From SIG588 sp045591985 (GTDB lineage: Bacteria > Bacillota > Clostridia > Oscillospirales > Acutalibacteraceae), in contig JAZNTV010000002.1 of NCBI GenBank assembly GCA_045591985.1, forward strand, positions 1 through 64,000: a DNA stretch of 64,000 nt, given 5' to 3'. The notes under the pieces were generated by a model. The model was not told the origin of the DNA and searched no databases. It saw only the letters and a list, made by a program, of their open reading frames with translations. Below, piece after piece: positions 50,511 through 59,857 of the stretch (position 1 is the first letter of the stretch; each line of letters begins with the position of its first letter). The position numbers and the translations under genes are program-made.

Positions 50511-50539
50511 TTTTCTTTTATATTGATCTGTGGTATACT
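50511..50539 (+). promoter_or_regulatory. Extended -10 promoter of the transketolase operon
   Basis: TGTGG-TATACT (50534-50539) with a weak -35 (TTTTCT) at 17 bp. Confidence 0.6.
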
Positions 50540-50582
50540 TAACTTATCATATATCCCATACAATGGAAAGGTTGGTATTTTG

Positions 50583-51425
50583 ATGGAAGCTTGCGAAAAG
50601 AAACGTCTTGTTGCGGCGGCGACCCGTATCCGCATGGACATTGTGGAAGGTACGTTCCATGCCAAAAGCGGCCATCCCGGCGGCTCTTTGTCGATCGCAG
50701 ATGTGTTGGCGTATTTGTATACAAAAGAAATGCGGGTAGATCCCCAAAATCCACAGGATCCCGCGCGTGACCGTTTGGTTTTGTCGAAAGGACACGCCGC
50801 CCCCGCTCTCTACGGCGCGTTGGCCGAAAAAGGCTATTTCGACCGCGCAGAGATCCAAAAACTCCGCCACATCGGCGCGATGTTGCAAGGTCACCCCGAT
50901 ATGAAGGGGACCCCCGGTGTGGATATGTCCTCCGGCTCGCTGGGTCAGGGTGTTTCGGCGGCTGTCGGTATGGCATTGGGTGCCAAACTGGATAAAGCGG
51001 AATACCGTGTATATACTATCCTCGGGGACGGCGAGATCCAAGAAGGCCAGGTGTGGGAAGCGGCGATGTTTGCCTCGGCCAAGGGCCTCGACAACCTGTG
51101 TGTCATCGTGGATAACAACGACCTACAGATCGACGGTCCGGTGCGGGAGGTCAACAATCCGCATCCCATTCCGGAAAAATTTGCCGCCTTCGGGTTCCGC
51201 GTGATCGTGGTGGACGGCCACGATTTCGAGCAGCTCGAAATGGCGCTTGCGGGCGCTCGCACCACCAAAGGACAACCCACGGCGATCATTATGCGCACCG
51301 TAAAGGGCAAAGGCGTTTCGTTTATGGAAAATCAGGTTGGTTGGCACGGCAGCGCCCCCAACCAAGAACAGTATGATGCGGCGATGGCGGAACTTACCGC
51401 ACGTCTCGCGGAAGTGGAGGGTTAA
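50583..51425 (+). CDS. Transketolase, N-terminal (TPP-binding) subunit
   Basis: 280 aa. Binds thiamine pyrophosphate: KSGHPGGSLSIADVLAYLY, DRLVLSKGHAAPALYGALAEKG, GSLGQGVSAAVGMALGAKL, and the TPP motif GDGEIQEGQVWEAAMFASAKGLDNLCVIVDNN. Split transketolases are common in Clostridia and archaea; this half pairs with the product of the next gene, 3 bases away. ATG at 50583 chosen; a TTG one codon earlier is equally spaced from AAAGG. Confidence 0.96.
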   Translation: MEACEKKRLVAAATRIRMDIVEGTFHAKSGHPGGSLSIADVLAYLYTKEMRVDPQNPQDPARDRLVLSKGHAAPALYGALAEKGYFDRAEIQKLRHIGAMLQGHPDMKGTPGVDMSSGSLGQGVSAAVGMALGAKLDKAEYRVYTILGDGEIQEGQVWEAAMFASAKGLDNLCVIVDNNDLQIDGPVREVNNPHPIPEKFAAFGFRVIVVDGHDFEQLEMALAGARTTKGQPTAIIMRTVKGKGVSFMENQVGWHGSAPNQEQYDAAMAELTARLAEVEG

Positions 51426-51428
51426 GTC

Positions 51429-52376
51429 ATGGCAGATATCGTAAAAAAGGCTACCCGTGATTCCTACGGACAGGCTCTGTGTGACCTCGCCGAAACCATG
51501 CCCAATTTGATCGTGTTGGATGCCGACTTGGCCGCCGCCACCAAAACGGGCGGCTTCAAGAAGGCGTATCCCGACCGTTTCTTTGATTGCGGTATTGCCG
51601 AAGGCAATATGATGGGCATTGCGGCGGGTCTTTCCACCACCGGCAAGGTGGTGTTTGCGTCCAGCTTTGCCATGTTTGCGGCAGGCCGTGCGTTCGAGCA
51701 GATCCGCAACTCCATCGGATATCCCCACTTAAATGTGAAAATCGGTGCCACCCACGCAGGCATTTCGGTCGGCGAAGACGGTGCGACCCACCAGTGCTGT
51801 GAGGACATCGCTTTGATGCGCACCATTCCCGGCATGACCATCATCTCGCCCGCGGACGACAACGAAGCTCGCCAGGCCGTGTTTGCCGCCGCCGCAATGG
51901 ACGGCCCCGTGTATCTGCGTTTCGGCCGTTTGGCGGTTGCCAACGTAACCCCCGCAGATTATCGGTTTGAAATCGGTCGTGGCATTGTCTTGCACGAAGG
52001 CCGCGACGTAACGGTGATCGCCAACGGCCTGTTGGTCGGCGAAGCACTGAAAGCAGCGGACATGTTGGCGACGGAAGGCATTTCCGCGCGCGTGATCAAC
52101 ATGGCTACCATCAAACCGCTCGATCGCGAATTGGTGTGGCAGGCGGCCGCCGAAACCGGCGCCATCGTCACAGCGGAAGAACATAACGTCATCGGTGGCC
52201 TCGGCAGTGCCGTGGCGGAGGCGGTGGCGGAAAAATGCCCCGTTCCGGTACTCCGTGTCGGTGTGCAGGATACTTTCGGCAAATCCGGCCCCGCGTTGGA
52301 TCTGCTCCCGCTGTTCGGCCTGTCGGCCGAAGCCATCGTCGAAAAAGCCAAAGCTGCTCTGGCGCTGAAAAAGTAA
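51429..52376 (+). CDS. Transketolase, C-terminal subunit
   Basis: 315 aa: pyrimidine-binding domain (LIVLDADLAAATKTGGFKKAYPDRFFDCGIAEGNMMGIAAGLS, EDIALMRTIPGMTIISPADDNEARQ) plus transketolase C domain (VNMATIKPLDRELV, VTAEEHNVIGGLGSAVAEAV). Contains the catalytic Glu in CGIAEGNM. Together the two subunits move two-carbon units between pentose and hexose phosphates. A terminator follows. Confidence 0.96.
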   Translation: MADIVKKATRDSYGQALCDLAETMPNLIVLDADLAAATKTGGFKKAYPDRFFDCGIAEGNMMGIAAGLSTTGKVVFASSFAMFAAGRAFEQIRNSIGYPHLNVKIGATHAGISVGEDGATHQCCEDIALMRTIPGMTIISPADDNEARQAVFAAAAMDGPVYLRFGRLAVANVTPADYRFEIGRGIVLHEGRDVTVIANGLLVGEALKAADMLATEGISARVINMATIKPLDRELVWQAAAETGAIVTAEEHNVIGGLGSAVAEAVAEKCPVPVLRVGVQDTFGKSGPALDLLPLFGLSAEAIVEKAKAALALKK

Positions 52377-52381
52377 TCGAC

Positions 52382-52414
52382 ACACGGACGGGGGACACCT
52401 CGTCCGTGTTTTTT
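52382..52414 (+). terminator. Terminator after the transketolase genes
   Basis: 9-bp stem ACACGGACG / CGTCCGTGT with a 10-base loop and T6. The RsmF-like gene begins only 17 bases later, so it may depend on readthrough. Confidence 0.75.
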
Positions 52415-52430
52415 GAAAGGATCGAAAGTT

Positions 52431-53777
52431 ATGCAGTTCCCCGCCTTGTTTGAACAGCGTATGCGCACCCTGCTTTCGAACACTTACGACGACTTTGCCG
52501 CCGCGTTTGCAACGGATACGCCGACCCGCGGTTTGCGTATCAACCCGCTGAAAGCCCCTCTGGAAGAGGCGCTCTCTCTGCTCGGCGAAGAGGTTGCTCC
52601 CACGCCGTTTTCCCCCTGGGGGTTTCGCCTTTCAAGCGAACGCAAAGCAGGCAACGACCCGCTCCATCACGCGGGGGTATATTATCGGCAAGAACCGTCC
52701 GCCATGTCGGCAGTCACGGCACTGGCCCCCCAAAGCGGCGAGTGCGTGCTGGACTTATGTGCCGCACCGGGCGGAAAATCCACACAGATCGCGGCAGCGC
52801 TGGCAGGAGAGGGTCTTTTGTGGTGTAACGAATACGTGCGTTCGCGCGCCACACCGCTGATGCAGAATCTGGAACGATGCGGTGTATCGAACGCGGTGGT
52901 CACTTCGCTGGACACGACTTTGCTTGCCGAACACCTTCCCACTGCGTTTGATGCGGTGCTGTGTGACGCGCCGTGCTCGGGTGAAGGGATGTTTCGCAAA
53001 GAGCCCGAGGCATTGGCACAGTGGAGCATGGACAACATTGCCCTTTGCGCCGCGCGGCAACGCACCATTTTGGACGCCGCCGCCGCGACGGTGCGCCCCG
53101 GCGGACGACTGTTGTATTCCACTTGCACGTTTGCACCGGAAGAGAACGAGCAAAACGCCGCGTGGTTTCTGGCCACCCATCCCGACTTTGAAGCCGGTGA
53201 TCTGTCCGCCCTGCCGTTCGGACAGCCCGCTTTTCCCATCACCGATTTCCCCGTTACGGCCGGGCGACGTATTTTGCCGCAACACGGCGGCGAAGGCCAT
53301 TTTTTGGCATTATTCCGCCGAAAAGGGGAGAGCGCAGCGGCATTCTCTCCCTATGTGCCCCCTGCCAAAGACGCCTATGCCGTCGAAGCGCAAGCGTTAT
53401 ATCGCGCGGTATTTTGTGATGAACCGCAAGGCACCTTTGTGACCTTCGGCGACACGGTGCGGCTGTTGCCGCCCGCTATGCCGACGACAACGTTACACCT
53501 GCTGTGTGCCGGCGTGGCGGTCGCGGACGTCTGTAAAAACCGCTTGGAACCTGCTCACAGCATCTTTGCCGCCAAACGAGCAGCCGACTGTCGGTCGGTC
53601 ATATCGCTCGCCCCCGATTCCCCGGTTCTTATCGCCTTTCTCCACGGCGAAGCGATCCCCTGTGACGACGCGCTTTCGGGGTGGACGGCGGTCGCCGTCG
53701 GCAACGCGGTGGTAGGTTTTGGGAAGGCTGTAAACGGCACTCTCAAGAATCGATACCCCAAAGGACTGCGAATATAG
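52431..53777 (+). CDS. RsmF-like RNA cytosine-C5 methyltransferase
   Basis: 448 aa. NOL1/NOP2/Sun family: N-terminal RNA-binding part, AdoMet motif I VLDLCAAPGGKSTQIAAAL, motif IV with the first active-site Cys DAPCSGEGMFRKEP, and motif VI with the catalytic Cys STCTFAPEENE. The C-terminal third (from about 330) resembles the PUA-like extension of RsmF/YebU (VAVADVCKNRLEPAHSIF, DDALSGWTAVAVGNAVVGFGKAVNGTLKNRYPKGLR). Probable 16S rRNA or tRNA m5C enzyme. ATG at 52431 after GAAAGG. Confidence 0.93.
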   Translation: MQFPALFEQRMRTLLSNTYDDFAAAFATDTPTRGLRINPLKAPLEEALSLLGEEVAPTPFSPWGFRLSSERKAGNDPLHHAGVYYRQEPSAMSAVTALAPQSGECVLDLCAAPGGKSTQIAAALAGEGLLWCNEYVRSRATPLMQNLERCGVSNAVVTSLDTTLLAEHLPTAFDAVLCDAPCSGEGMFRKEPEALAQWSMDNIALCAARQRTILDAAAATVRPGGRLLYSTCTFAPEENEQNAAWFLATHPDFEAGDLSALPFGQPAFPITDFPVTAGRRILPQHGGEGHFLALFRRKGESAAAFSPYVPPAKDAYAVEAQALYRAVFCDEPQGTFVTFGDTVRLLPPAMPTTTLHLLCAGVAVADVCKNRLEPAHSIFAAKRAADCRSVISLAPDSPVLIAFLHGEAIPCDDALSGWTAVAVGNAVVGFGKAVNGTLKNRYPKGLRI

Positions 53778-53793
53778 AAAGAGGTCAACCATT

Positions 53794-55206
53794 ATGCGCA
53801 AAACCAAGATCATCTGCACGATCGGCCCTGCCTGTGCCGACGAAGAGACGCTCACCCGTATGGTAAAAGCCGGCATGAACGTGGCACGTTTCAACTTCTC
53901 TCACGAGACCCACGAAAATCACCGCAAGGTGATGGAAATGGTTAAGCGCGTGCGCGACAAGTTGCAGATGCCGGTGGCCATTCTGCTGGATACCAAAGGC
54001 CCCGAATATCGTATCGGCACCTTCCGCGAAAAGAAAGTCGCCCTGCAGGCAGGCGACACCTTCGTCTTCACGGGTCGCGAAGTAGAGGGGGATGAACACG
54101 CGGTGTCCGTCTCCTATCCTCCGATGATCCGCGAACTGGACGTGGGGGATACCATTCTTTTAAACAACGGTTTGATGGCGTTCGAGGTTACGTCGCTGAA
54201 CGAAACCGATGCCGTCTGCCGCGTAACGGTGGGCGGCGAGCTTTCCAACCGCAAAAGTATGAGCATTCCCGACAAGGTGTTCAGCCAACCGTATCTCAGT
54301 GAACAGGACAAAGCCGATCTGCTGTTCGGCATCGAGATGGGGGTAGATTTTGTCGCCTGTTCCTTCGTTTCCCGCCCGCAAGACATTGATGACGTACGCA
54401 ACTTTATGAAAGCACACGGCGGCGACGACATTGACCTCATTGCCAAGATCGAAAACCGCGCCGGTGTGGATAATATCGACGAGATCATTGATCGCAGCAA
54501 CGGCATTATGATCGCACGCGGCGACATGGGGGTGGAAATCCCCTATGAACAACTGCCCGCCATCCAAAAACATCTCATCACCACCTGCCGATACCGCGGT
54601 AAGCGTGTGATCACCGCCACCGAGATGTTGGAATCCATGATCGATCGTCCGCGTCCTACCCGTGCGGAAATTTCGGACGTGGCGAACGCCGTATACGACG
54701 GTACCAGCGCGCTGATGCTTTCGGGCGAAACAGCGGCCGGGCGCCATCCCGTGGAAGCGGTGGAGGCAATGAGCCGCATTGCGGAGCAAACCGAACAAAA
54801 CATCGACTACGCCAAATGGTTCCGCGATTCGGATTTTCGCATCAAGAACAGCATCGACGCCATTTCCCACGCCACCTGCGCCCTCGCCATCGATGTAGAC
54901 GCGAAATTGATGGTGGTGTGCACCCTCGGCGGCGGCACGGCACGCATGGTTTCGCGCTTCCGCTCACCCAAACCGATCATAGGCATGACCACCAACGAAC
55001 GTATTTGGCGCAAACTGGCGTTATCGTGGGCGGTGATTCCCGTTCTCAGCGAAGAATTCCCTTCCACGGAAGTGCTGTTTTACCACGCCGCCATGGCGGC
55101 GCGTCGTTCGGGATTGGTACAGGCGGGGGATCGCATTGTCATTACCGGCGGTATCACCAACGGCATTTCGGGCAACACAAATTTGATCAAACTGGAAACG
55201 GTGTAA
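53794..55206 (+). CDS. pyk: Pyruvate kinase
   Basis: 470 aa, the short form without a C-terminal PEP-utiliser domain. Seen: TKIICTIGPAC, MNVARFNFSHETHENH, ILLDTKGPEYRIG, IAKIENRAGVDNIDEI with the catalytic Lys, GIMIARGDMGVEIP and VITATEMLESMIDRPRPTRAEISDVANAVYDGTSALMLSGETAAG. Makes ATP and pyruvate at the end of glycolysis. Sixteen bases after the methyltransferase stop, so possibly cotranscribed; a strong terminator follows. Confidence 0.98.
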   Translation: MRKTKIICTIGPACADEETLTRMVKAGMNVARFNFSHETHENHRKVMEMVKRVRDKLQMPVAILLDTKGPEYRIGTFREKKVALQAGDTFVFTGREVEGDEHAVSVSYPPMIRELDVGDTILLNNGLMAFEVTSLNETDAVCRVTVGGELSNRKSMSIPDKVFSQPYLSEQDKADLLFGIEMGVDFVACSFVSRPQDIDDVRNFMKAHGGDDIDLIAKIENRAGVDNIDEIIDRSNGIMIARGDMGVEIPYEQLPAIQKHLITTCRYRGKRVITATEMLESMIDRPRPTRAEISDVANAVYDGTSALMLSGETAAGRHPVEAVEAMSRIAEQTEQNIDYAKWFRDSDFRIKNSIDAISHATCALAIDVDAKLMVVCTLGGGTARMVSRFRSPKPIIGMTTNERIWRKLALSWAVIPVLSEEFPSTEVLFYHAAMAARRSGLVQAGDRIVITGGITNGISGNTNLIKLETV

Positions 55207-55217
55207 AAGGAAAAACT

Positions 55218-55254
55218 AGAGGGCATGCATATTGGATATGCATGCCCTCTTTTG
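55218..55254 (+). terminator. Terminator of pyk
   Basis: 15-bp perfect stem AGAGGGCATGCATAT and its complement, TGG loop, T4 tail. Confidence 0.92.
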
Positions 55255-55283
55255 CTTTGGTGGATATTCACTTAACTTTGAAA

Positions 55284-55333
55284 GGTGCCGCGCTCGACAG
55301 CTCCCCTTACACAGAGGGACCAAAGCGCGCACC
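55284..55333. repeat. Hairpin element beside the PHP gene, possibly a truncated intergenic repeat
   Basis: Outer arms GGTGCCGCGCT and AGCGCGCACC pair with one bulge, and an inner CCCTT/AGGG pair follows. The inner words (CTCCCCTTACACAGAGGG) resemble a repeat I remember from intergenic regions of gut Clostridia. It could instead be the terminator of the PHP gene, whose stop is 6 bases away. Confidence 0.4.
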
Positions 55334-55339
55334 CATCCG

Positions 55340-56707
55340 TTACCAACCGAAGAATTCTTCGGTGAATGTGTCGGTCTGCTTTTTCAGCCCTTCCAACAGC
55401 GGCACGAGCGCGGTGTCGCGGGTGTCGTCGTATTGCTTCATCAACATCCCCTGTGCGTGGCACAGCTCCATATACAGTGGATAATAGTTGCGCATAAGGA
55501 AATTCATATACTTCACCATGCGAAAATCGCCGTGAATACGGAAATTTTTGTCCTCCTCATACCACTCCACCGCCACGCTGCGACGATCCAGAATGGCCTC
55601 GTGCAGGCTCTCCCAATCGCGCCCTGCGGACAGCACCAGCGTGAACGCGGGGGTAGGTTTGCGGAAGTCTGCGCGATCGGAATAATGGCTGTCGCTGTTG
55701 CCGATAACGGGCAAGGTATACCCTTGGCGCAGCTGGTCGTAATAGAACGCCGTCTCGAGCTGATTGGCCTCGGGCCCGCAAACGCCGTTGAGCATCTCGT
55801 ATGCCTCGTATTCCCCCGAACGGAAGAGATACTCGGTCATATTGAGCGGCATAAAATAGACCTGGCTCCACAGCCAGAATGGGTGGGTCAGCACCGGCAT
55901 GCCGCCAAATTCCTTGATCTTCTTGGCCACCCAATGCCGTGCAGCGGTGTTTTGAGGATCCACCCCTTCGGGGAGGATGAGGGACTCCGCCAGTGCGGCG
56001 ATCTCGGCATCTGCCTTTACGGGGTCAGCATCGTAGCAGGCGTTGACGCTTGCGGTGCCGCCGATGGAGAGAATGTGTATATAATCCTTCGGGCAATGGA
56101 TCTCTTCACCCGCAAGTGCGGTGAGCACGTCCGGCAGCTCCTGCATAAACCGTGCCGCTTTTTGCGACGGTTCATAGAGAAAATGATCGGTAATGGCGGC
56201 AAAATCGTACCCCGCACTCCGCAGATTGGCAAGCACGCCGCCCACCGATTCGTTCCCATCGGAGTACTTCGTGTGCAGATGCATATCGCCCTTATGTACC
56301 GTCATGGCCTTCCAATCGGGGTTCACCGCATACATGAACATATACGGCGCACAGCTATAGGTCAACTTCCGATGGTTCCGCTCCTTGCGGTACGGCGGGT
56401 TGTAGTGCGGATTGTCGCGATATTTCGTCTCTTCCGGCACATTCAGTTTCAGCGTATAGCCCTGCTCACGCGGGAAGGTGTGGGTGAACTGCAGCACCCC
56501 GTCTTGCGCAGTGACCGCATACGTATCGATCGTGGGAATGTTCAACCGCGTGGTGGTGGTTTCGTGCGGCCAGATCTCCACCGTGTACTCGCCGCCCTCC
56601 AAAAACGCTGCCTGCTCGCCGCGCGGACGGATGGTGACAGTGGTGTTCTCGCCCACCGTGACCACGGCAGGTGTCACACGATAGTCGGTCAAAAATTTTT
56701 CTTCCAT
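55340..56707 (-). CDS. PHP-domain metal-dependent phosphoesterase with N-terminal beta domain
   Basis: 455 aa. Residues 1-135 form an all-beta region (VTVGENTTVTIRPRG, YTVEIWPHETTTTRL) not part of the usual PHP fold. The PHP domain follows with all metal motifs: GDMHLHTKYSDG, AITDHF, GEEIH, LTHPFW and GNSDSH. No signal peptide. Related CehA/McbA-type proteins are phosphoesterases; substrate unknown. Monocistronic between pyk and lysC. Confidence 0.85.
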   Translation of the reverse strand: MEEKFLTDYRVTPAVVTVGENTTVTIRPRGEQAAFLEGGEYTVEIWPHETTTTRLNIPTIDTYAVTAQDGVLQFTHTFPREQGYTLKLNVPEETKYRDNPHYNPPYRKERNHRKLTYSCAPYMFMYAVNPDWKAMTVHKGDMHLHTKYSDGNESVGGVLANLRSAGYDFAAITDHFLYEPSQKAARFMQELPDVLTALAGEEIHCPKDYIHILSIGGTASVNACYDADPVKADAEIAALAESLILPEGVDPQNTAARHWVAKKIKEFGGMPVLTHPFWLWSQVYFMPLNMTEYLFRSGEYEAYEMLNGVCGPEANQLETAFYYDQLRQGYTLPVIGNSDSHYSDRADFRKPTPAFTLVLSAGRDWESLHEAILDRRSVAVEWYEEDKNFRIHGDFRMVKYMNFLMRNYYPLYMELCHAQGMLMKQYDDTRDTALVPLLEGLKKQTDTFTEEFFGW

Positions 56708-56785
56708 AAAAGCATCGCCCCCTATTTTTCCTCAGCATAAAAATAGCACAGAGCCCCGCGAAAAGCAAGGCTCTGTGCATTTTTC

Positions 56786-57994
56786 TTACATTTCGTCGAA
56801 GAACTTCGCGTGGACCGCCGACACCGCACGGTCGGCATCTTCCGCCGCGATCAGCACCGACACTTTGATCTCGCTGGTGGAGATCATCTGGATGTTGATG
56901 CTCTTTTCGGAGAGGGCTTCAAACATCTTTGCCGCCACACCTTCGTGAGTTTCCATGCCCGCACCGACGACCGAGACTTTCGCGGTCGTGGTGTCGTAGG
57001 TCAGGCTCTTCGCACCCACGCGGTCGGCGTACTCCTGCAGAGCCGCCACCGCCGCTGCACCGCAATCTTCCGGCACGGTAAAGGTGATGTCTTTCGTGCC
57101 GTCACGGCCGACCGACTGCAGGATCATATCCACGTTGATATGTGCCTGCGCCACACGAGAGAAGATCTTGAAGGCGATACCCGGCTCATCGGGGATACCC
57201 ACGATCATAACACGCGCCACGTGCGCATCCTTTGCCACACTGCTGATCATCATTTTTTCCATATTCGTAGCCTCCTTAACTTTGGTGCCGGGCACCGGGT
57301 TCAAACTGGAGAGGACTTCCATCTCCACGTTGTATTTTTTCGCCATTTCGACCGAACGGTTGTTGAGCACCTGGGCACCGAGCGTAGCCAGTTCGAGCAT
57401 TTCGTCGTAGGTGATCTCATCAAGTTTACGTGCATTCGGCACCTTACGCGGGTCGGCGGTATAAACGCCTTCCACGTCGGTGTAGATCTGGCAGAGATCC
57501 GCCTTCATGGACGCCGCGATCGCCACCGCACTGGTATCCGAGCCGCCGCGACCGAACGTAGTAATATCCTCGTTACGGTTGATTCCCTGGAAGCCCGCCA
57601 CCACGACGATACGCTTCTTTTCCAGTTCACTGCGGATACGCTCGCTCTCCACACGCTTGATGCGTGCAGCGGAATAGGTGGTGTTGGTGCGGAATCCCGC
57701 CTGCCAACCGAGCAACGACACCACGGGGCAACCGAGTTCCCCGATCGCCATGGCAAGCAACGCGATGGAGATCTGTTCACCCGCGGCAAGCAACTGGTCC
57801 ATTTCGCGCTTGTTGGGACGCGCGGTGATCTCATGCGCCTTGTCAATCAGATCGTCTGTGGTATCGCCCTGTGCGGACACGACCACCACCACGTCGTTCC
57901 CTTTTTTGTAATCTTCGGTAATGATACGGGCTACGTTAAACACCCGCTCGGCATTGGCAACCGAACTGCCGCCGAATTTTTTGACTATCAACAT
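56786..57994 (-). CDS. lysC: Aspartate kinase
   Basis: First step of the aspartate family pathway. 402 aa, single polypeptide with two C-terminal ACT domains. Seen: IVKKFGGSSVANAERV, VVVVSAQGDTTDDLI, FRTNTTYSAARI, VAGFQGINRNEDITTFGRGGSDTSAVAIA and ACT domains at about 270-400 (VMIVGIPDEPGIAFKIFSRVAQ, VSVVGAGMETHEGVAAKMFEAL). Feedback control by lysine and/or threonine is expected. Last gene of an ACT protein-hom-lysC operon. Confidence 0.97.
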   Translation of the reverse strand: MLIVKKFGGSSVANAERVFNVARIITEDYKKGNDVVVVVSAQGDTTDDLIDKAHEITARPNKREMDQLLAAGEQISIALLAMAIGELGCPVVSLLGWQAGFRTNTTYSAARIKRVESERIRSELEKKRIVVVAGFQGINRNEDITTFGRGGSDTSAVAIAASMKADLCQIYTDVEGVYTADPRKVPNARKLDEITYDEMLELATLGAQVLNNRSVEMAKKYNVEMEVLSSLNPVPGTKVKEATNMEKMMISSVAKDAHVARVMIVGIPDEPGIAFKIFSRVAQAHINVDMILQSVGRDGTKDITFTVPEDCGAAAVAALQEYADRVGAKSLTYDTTTAKVSVVGAGMETHEGVAAKMFEALSEKSINIQMISTSEIKVSVLIAAEDADRAVSAVHAKFFDEM

Positions 57995-58014
57995 ACCAAA
58001 AGTACCTCCCTATG

Positions 58015-59244
58015 TCACAGTTGCGCCACACGCAACCGACTCTTGACCGTAAGACCGCTCGCCGCGAGCGCCGCATCCAGTGCCGCTTCTGTCATAACGG
58101 GGGTAATGAACGCCACGTCCCCTGCGGGCACGCCTTCCCCCTCGACCGTCTGCACTTCACCGAACGCCGCCGCGATCGCCGCTGTTGCGTCGGCCGTATC
58201 GGCCACACGCACCAGCATTTGCACTGCACCTTCTTCGTAGGGGATGACGTAGCCTTCATAGCCGCCTTCCCAGAACAAGTATTTACGCGCTTTCAGATGT
58301 TTTACTTCATCAATGACATCGGCCACCACGGCGCTGGCCGTGGGCAATTTGCCCGCCCCGCGACCATAGAATACCACATCGCCGATCGCATCGCCACGCA
58401 CCATAATGCCGTTGAAAACGTCGTTTACATCCGACAACAAACTGCTTTTCGCAATAACAGTGGGCGCCACCGTTGCGTACAGGCGGCCGTCCTCCTGCAT
58501 CACCGCACGACCGATCAGTTTGATCACACTGTCGGCCGCCGCCGCGGTACGCACATCTTCACTCGTCACCTTGGTGATACCCTCGGTGTGCACCTGCGCG
58601 GGATATACGTGTTTACCGAAGGCCAGCGAAGCCAGAATACAGATCTTACGGCAGGCATCGTGCCCTTCGATATCCGCCGAAGGGTCGCGCTCGGCATAGC
58701 CGAGTTGTTGTGCCAGCGCCAGTGCATCTTCAAACGACATGCCGTCTTCGATCATGCGGGTGAGCATAAAGTTGGTCGTGCCGTTCAAAATGCCCGCGAT
58801 CTCCGTCACTTCGTTTGCCGCAAGGCACTGGTCGATGGGACGCAGGATCGGAATACCGCCGCCGACCGACGCTTCAAACAGGAAATTCAAGTTGTTTTTG
58901 CGCGCCAGCGCGAGCAACTCGTCGCCTTTCGCCGCCACCAACTCTTTGTTGGAGGTGACCACGCTTTTCCCTGCTTCGAGGCAGCGCTTCACAAACTCAT
59001 ACGCCGGAGAAAGGCCGCCCATCGTTTCTACCACGATCCGGATGTCGGGATCGTTCACAATCTCTGCGAAATCCTTGGTGAAACAATCGGCATACGGCAG
59101 ATCGGGGAACTCACGCAGATCCAGGATCTTGCGGATTTCGATACCTTCGCCTGCCTTACGGGCAATGCTTTCGGCGTTTTTGCGCAGCACTTCCGCCACA
59201 CCCGAGCCAACCACACCATGCCCCATAATTGCCACATAAACCAT
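58015..59244 (-). CDS. hom: Homoserine dehydrogenase
   Basis: 409 aa. NAD(P) motif at the start (VAIMGHGVVGSGVAEVL), the catalytic region GGGIPILRPIDQCLAANEVTEIAGILNGTTNFMLT with the family signature, and a C-terminal ACT domain (YEGYVIPYEEGAVQMLVRVADTADATAAIAAAFG). Leads to threonine and methionine, so it supplies MetH and MetF with homocysteine precursor. Twenty bases before lysC and 41 after the ACT protein gene. Confidence 0.97.
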   Translation of the reverse strand: MVYVAIMGHGVVGSGVAEVLRKNAESIARKAGEGIEIRKILDLREFPDLPYADCFTKDFAEIVNDPDIRIVVETMGGLSPAYEFVKRCLEAGKSVVTSNKELVAAKGDELLALARKNNLNFLFEASVGGGIPILRPIDQCLAANEVTEIAGILNGTTNFMLTRMIEDGMSFEDALALAQQLGYAERDPSADIEGHDACRKICILASLAFGKHVYPAQVHTEGITKVTSEDVRTAAAADSVIKLIGRAVMQEDGRLYATVAPTVIAKSSLLSDVNDVFNGIMVRGDAIGDVVFYGRGAGKLPTASAVVADVIDEVKHLKARKYLFWEGGYEGYVIPYEEGAVQMLVRVADTADATAAIAAAFGEVQTVEGEGVPAGDVAFITPVMTEAALDAALAASGLTVKSRLRVAQL

Positions 59245-59285
59245 ATATGTATCCTCCTAATACTACTCATCGTCGGGACGAGCAC

Positions 59286-59741
59286 TCATTCACTGTTGAT
59301 ACGCAAAATGCGTTTTACTCCCGCTACCGCCGACAACTTGAGCAACAGCCCTTCGGCAGAAACGCCGAGACGATCGCACCGTGCCGTAACCGACACCGAC
59401 GCCGCACCGCCCACGGGAATGTTTTGGTTCACGGTGAGAATGTTAGCGCCCGCTTCCGCAAAAGCAGTGAGCAGTGCCGACAACACGCCGGGACGGTCGT
59501 TCAAAAGAAAATGCACCGTGACGAGGTCGCCGGCCGCAGCCGACACGTCGTAGGGAAACACCATATCCCGATATTTATAAAACGCCGTGCGGGAAATTCC
59601 CGCTTGCCGCGCCGCTTCCGAAGCGGATGCCGCTTCGCCCGTTGCAAGCAGACGTTTCGCCGTGAGCACCCGCTCGAATACGTCGGGCAGGGCACGGGTA
59701 TCCACCACCAACAACCGTGGGGCACTTGCTGTCTCTTCCAT
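59286..59741 (-). CDS. ACT-domain protein (PheB/UPF0735-like)
   Basis: 151 aa. N-terminal helix-turn-helix-like part (RLLATGEAASASEAARQAGISRTAFYKYRDMVFPY, about residues 22-56) and a C-terminal ACT domain (VTVHFLLNDRPGVLSALLTAFAEAGANILTVNQNIPVGGAASVSV). Of the type annotated as PheB, found before hom in many Firmicutes. Probably an amino-acid-sensing regulator of this operon; inference. GGGAGGTGAC before the ATG at 59741. Confidence 0.88.
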   Translation of the reverse strand: MEETASAPRLLVVDTRALPDVFERVLTAKRLLATGEAASASEAARQAGISRTAFYKYRDMVFPYDVSAAAGDLVTVHFLLNDRPGVLSALLTAFAEAGANILTVNQNIPVGGAASVSVTARCDRLGVSAEGLLLKLSAVAGVKRILRINSE

Positions 59742-59800
59742 ACGGTCACCTCCCGCCAAACTGTTCACCGTTCGCGGACAGTTGTGCTGTAACGGCTTAC

Positions 59801-59829
59801 ACTATACCACGAATTCTCCCATAATGCAA
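59801..59829 (-). promoter_or_regulatory. Promoter of the ACT-hom-lysC operon
   Basis: Minus strand: TTGCAT, 17-bp spacer ending CGTGG, TATAGT. No riboswitch or T-box-like leader is visible in the 60-base leader. Confidence 0.75.
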
Positions 59830-59857
59830 GAGGTTTTTACGATTTTTTTAAAAAGAT

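Noticed and set aside
59742..59829. T-box or lysine riboswitch before the ACT-hom-lysC operon
   Set aside because: The leader from the predicted start is only about 60 bases, too short for either, and no terminator stem is present.
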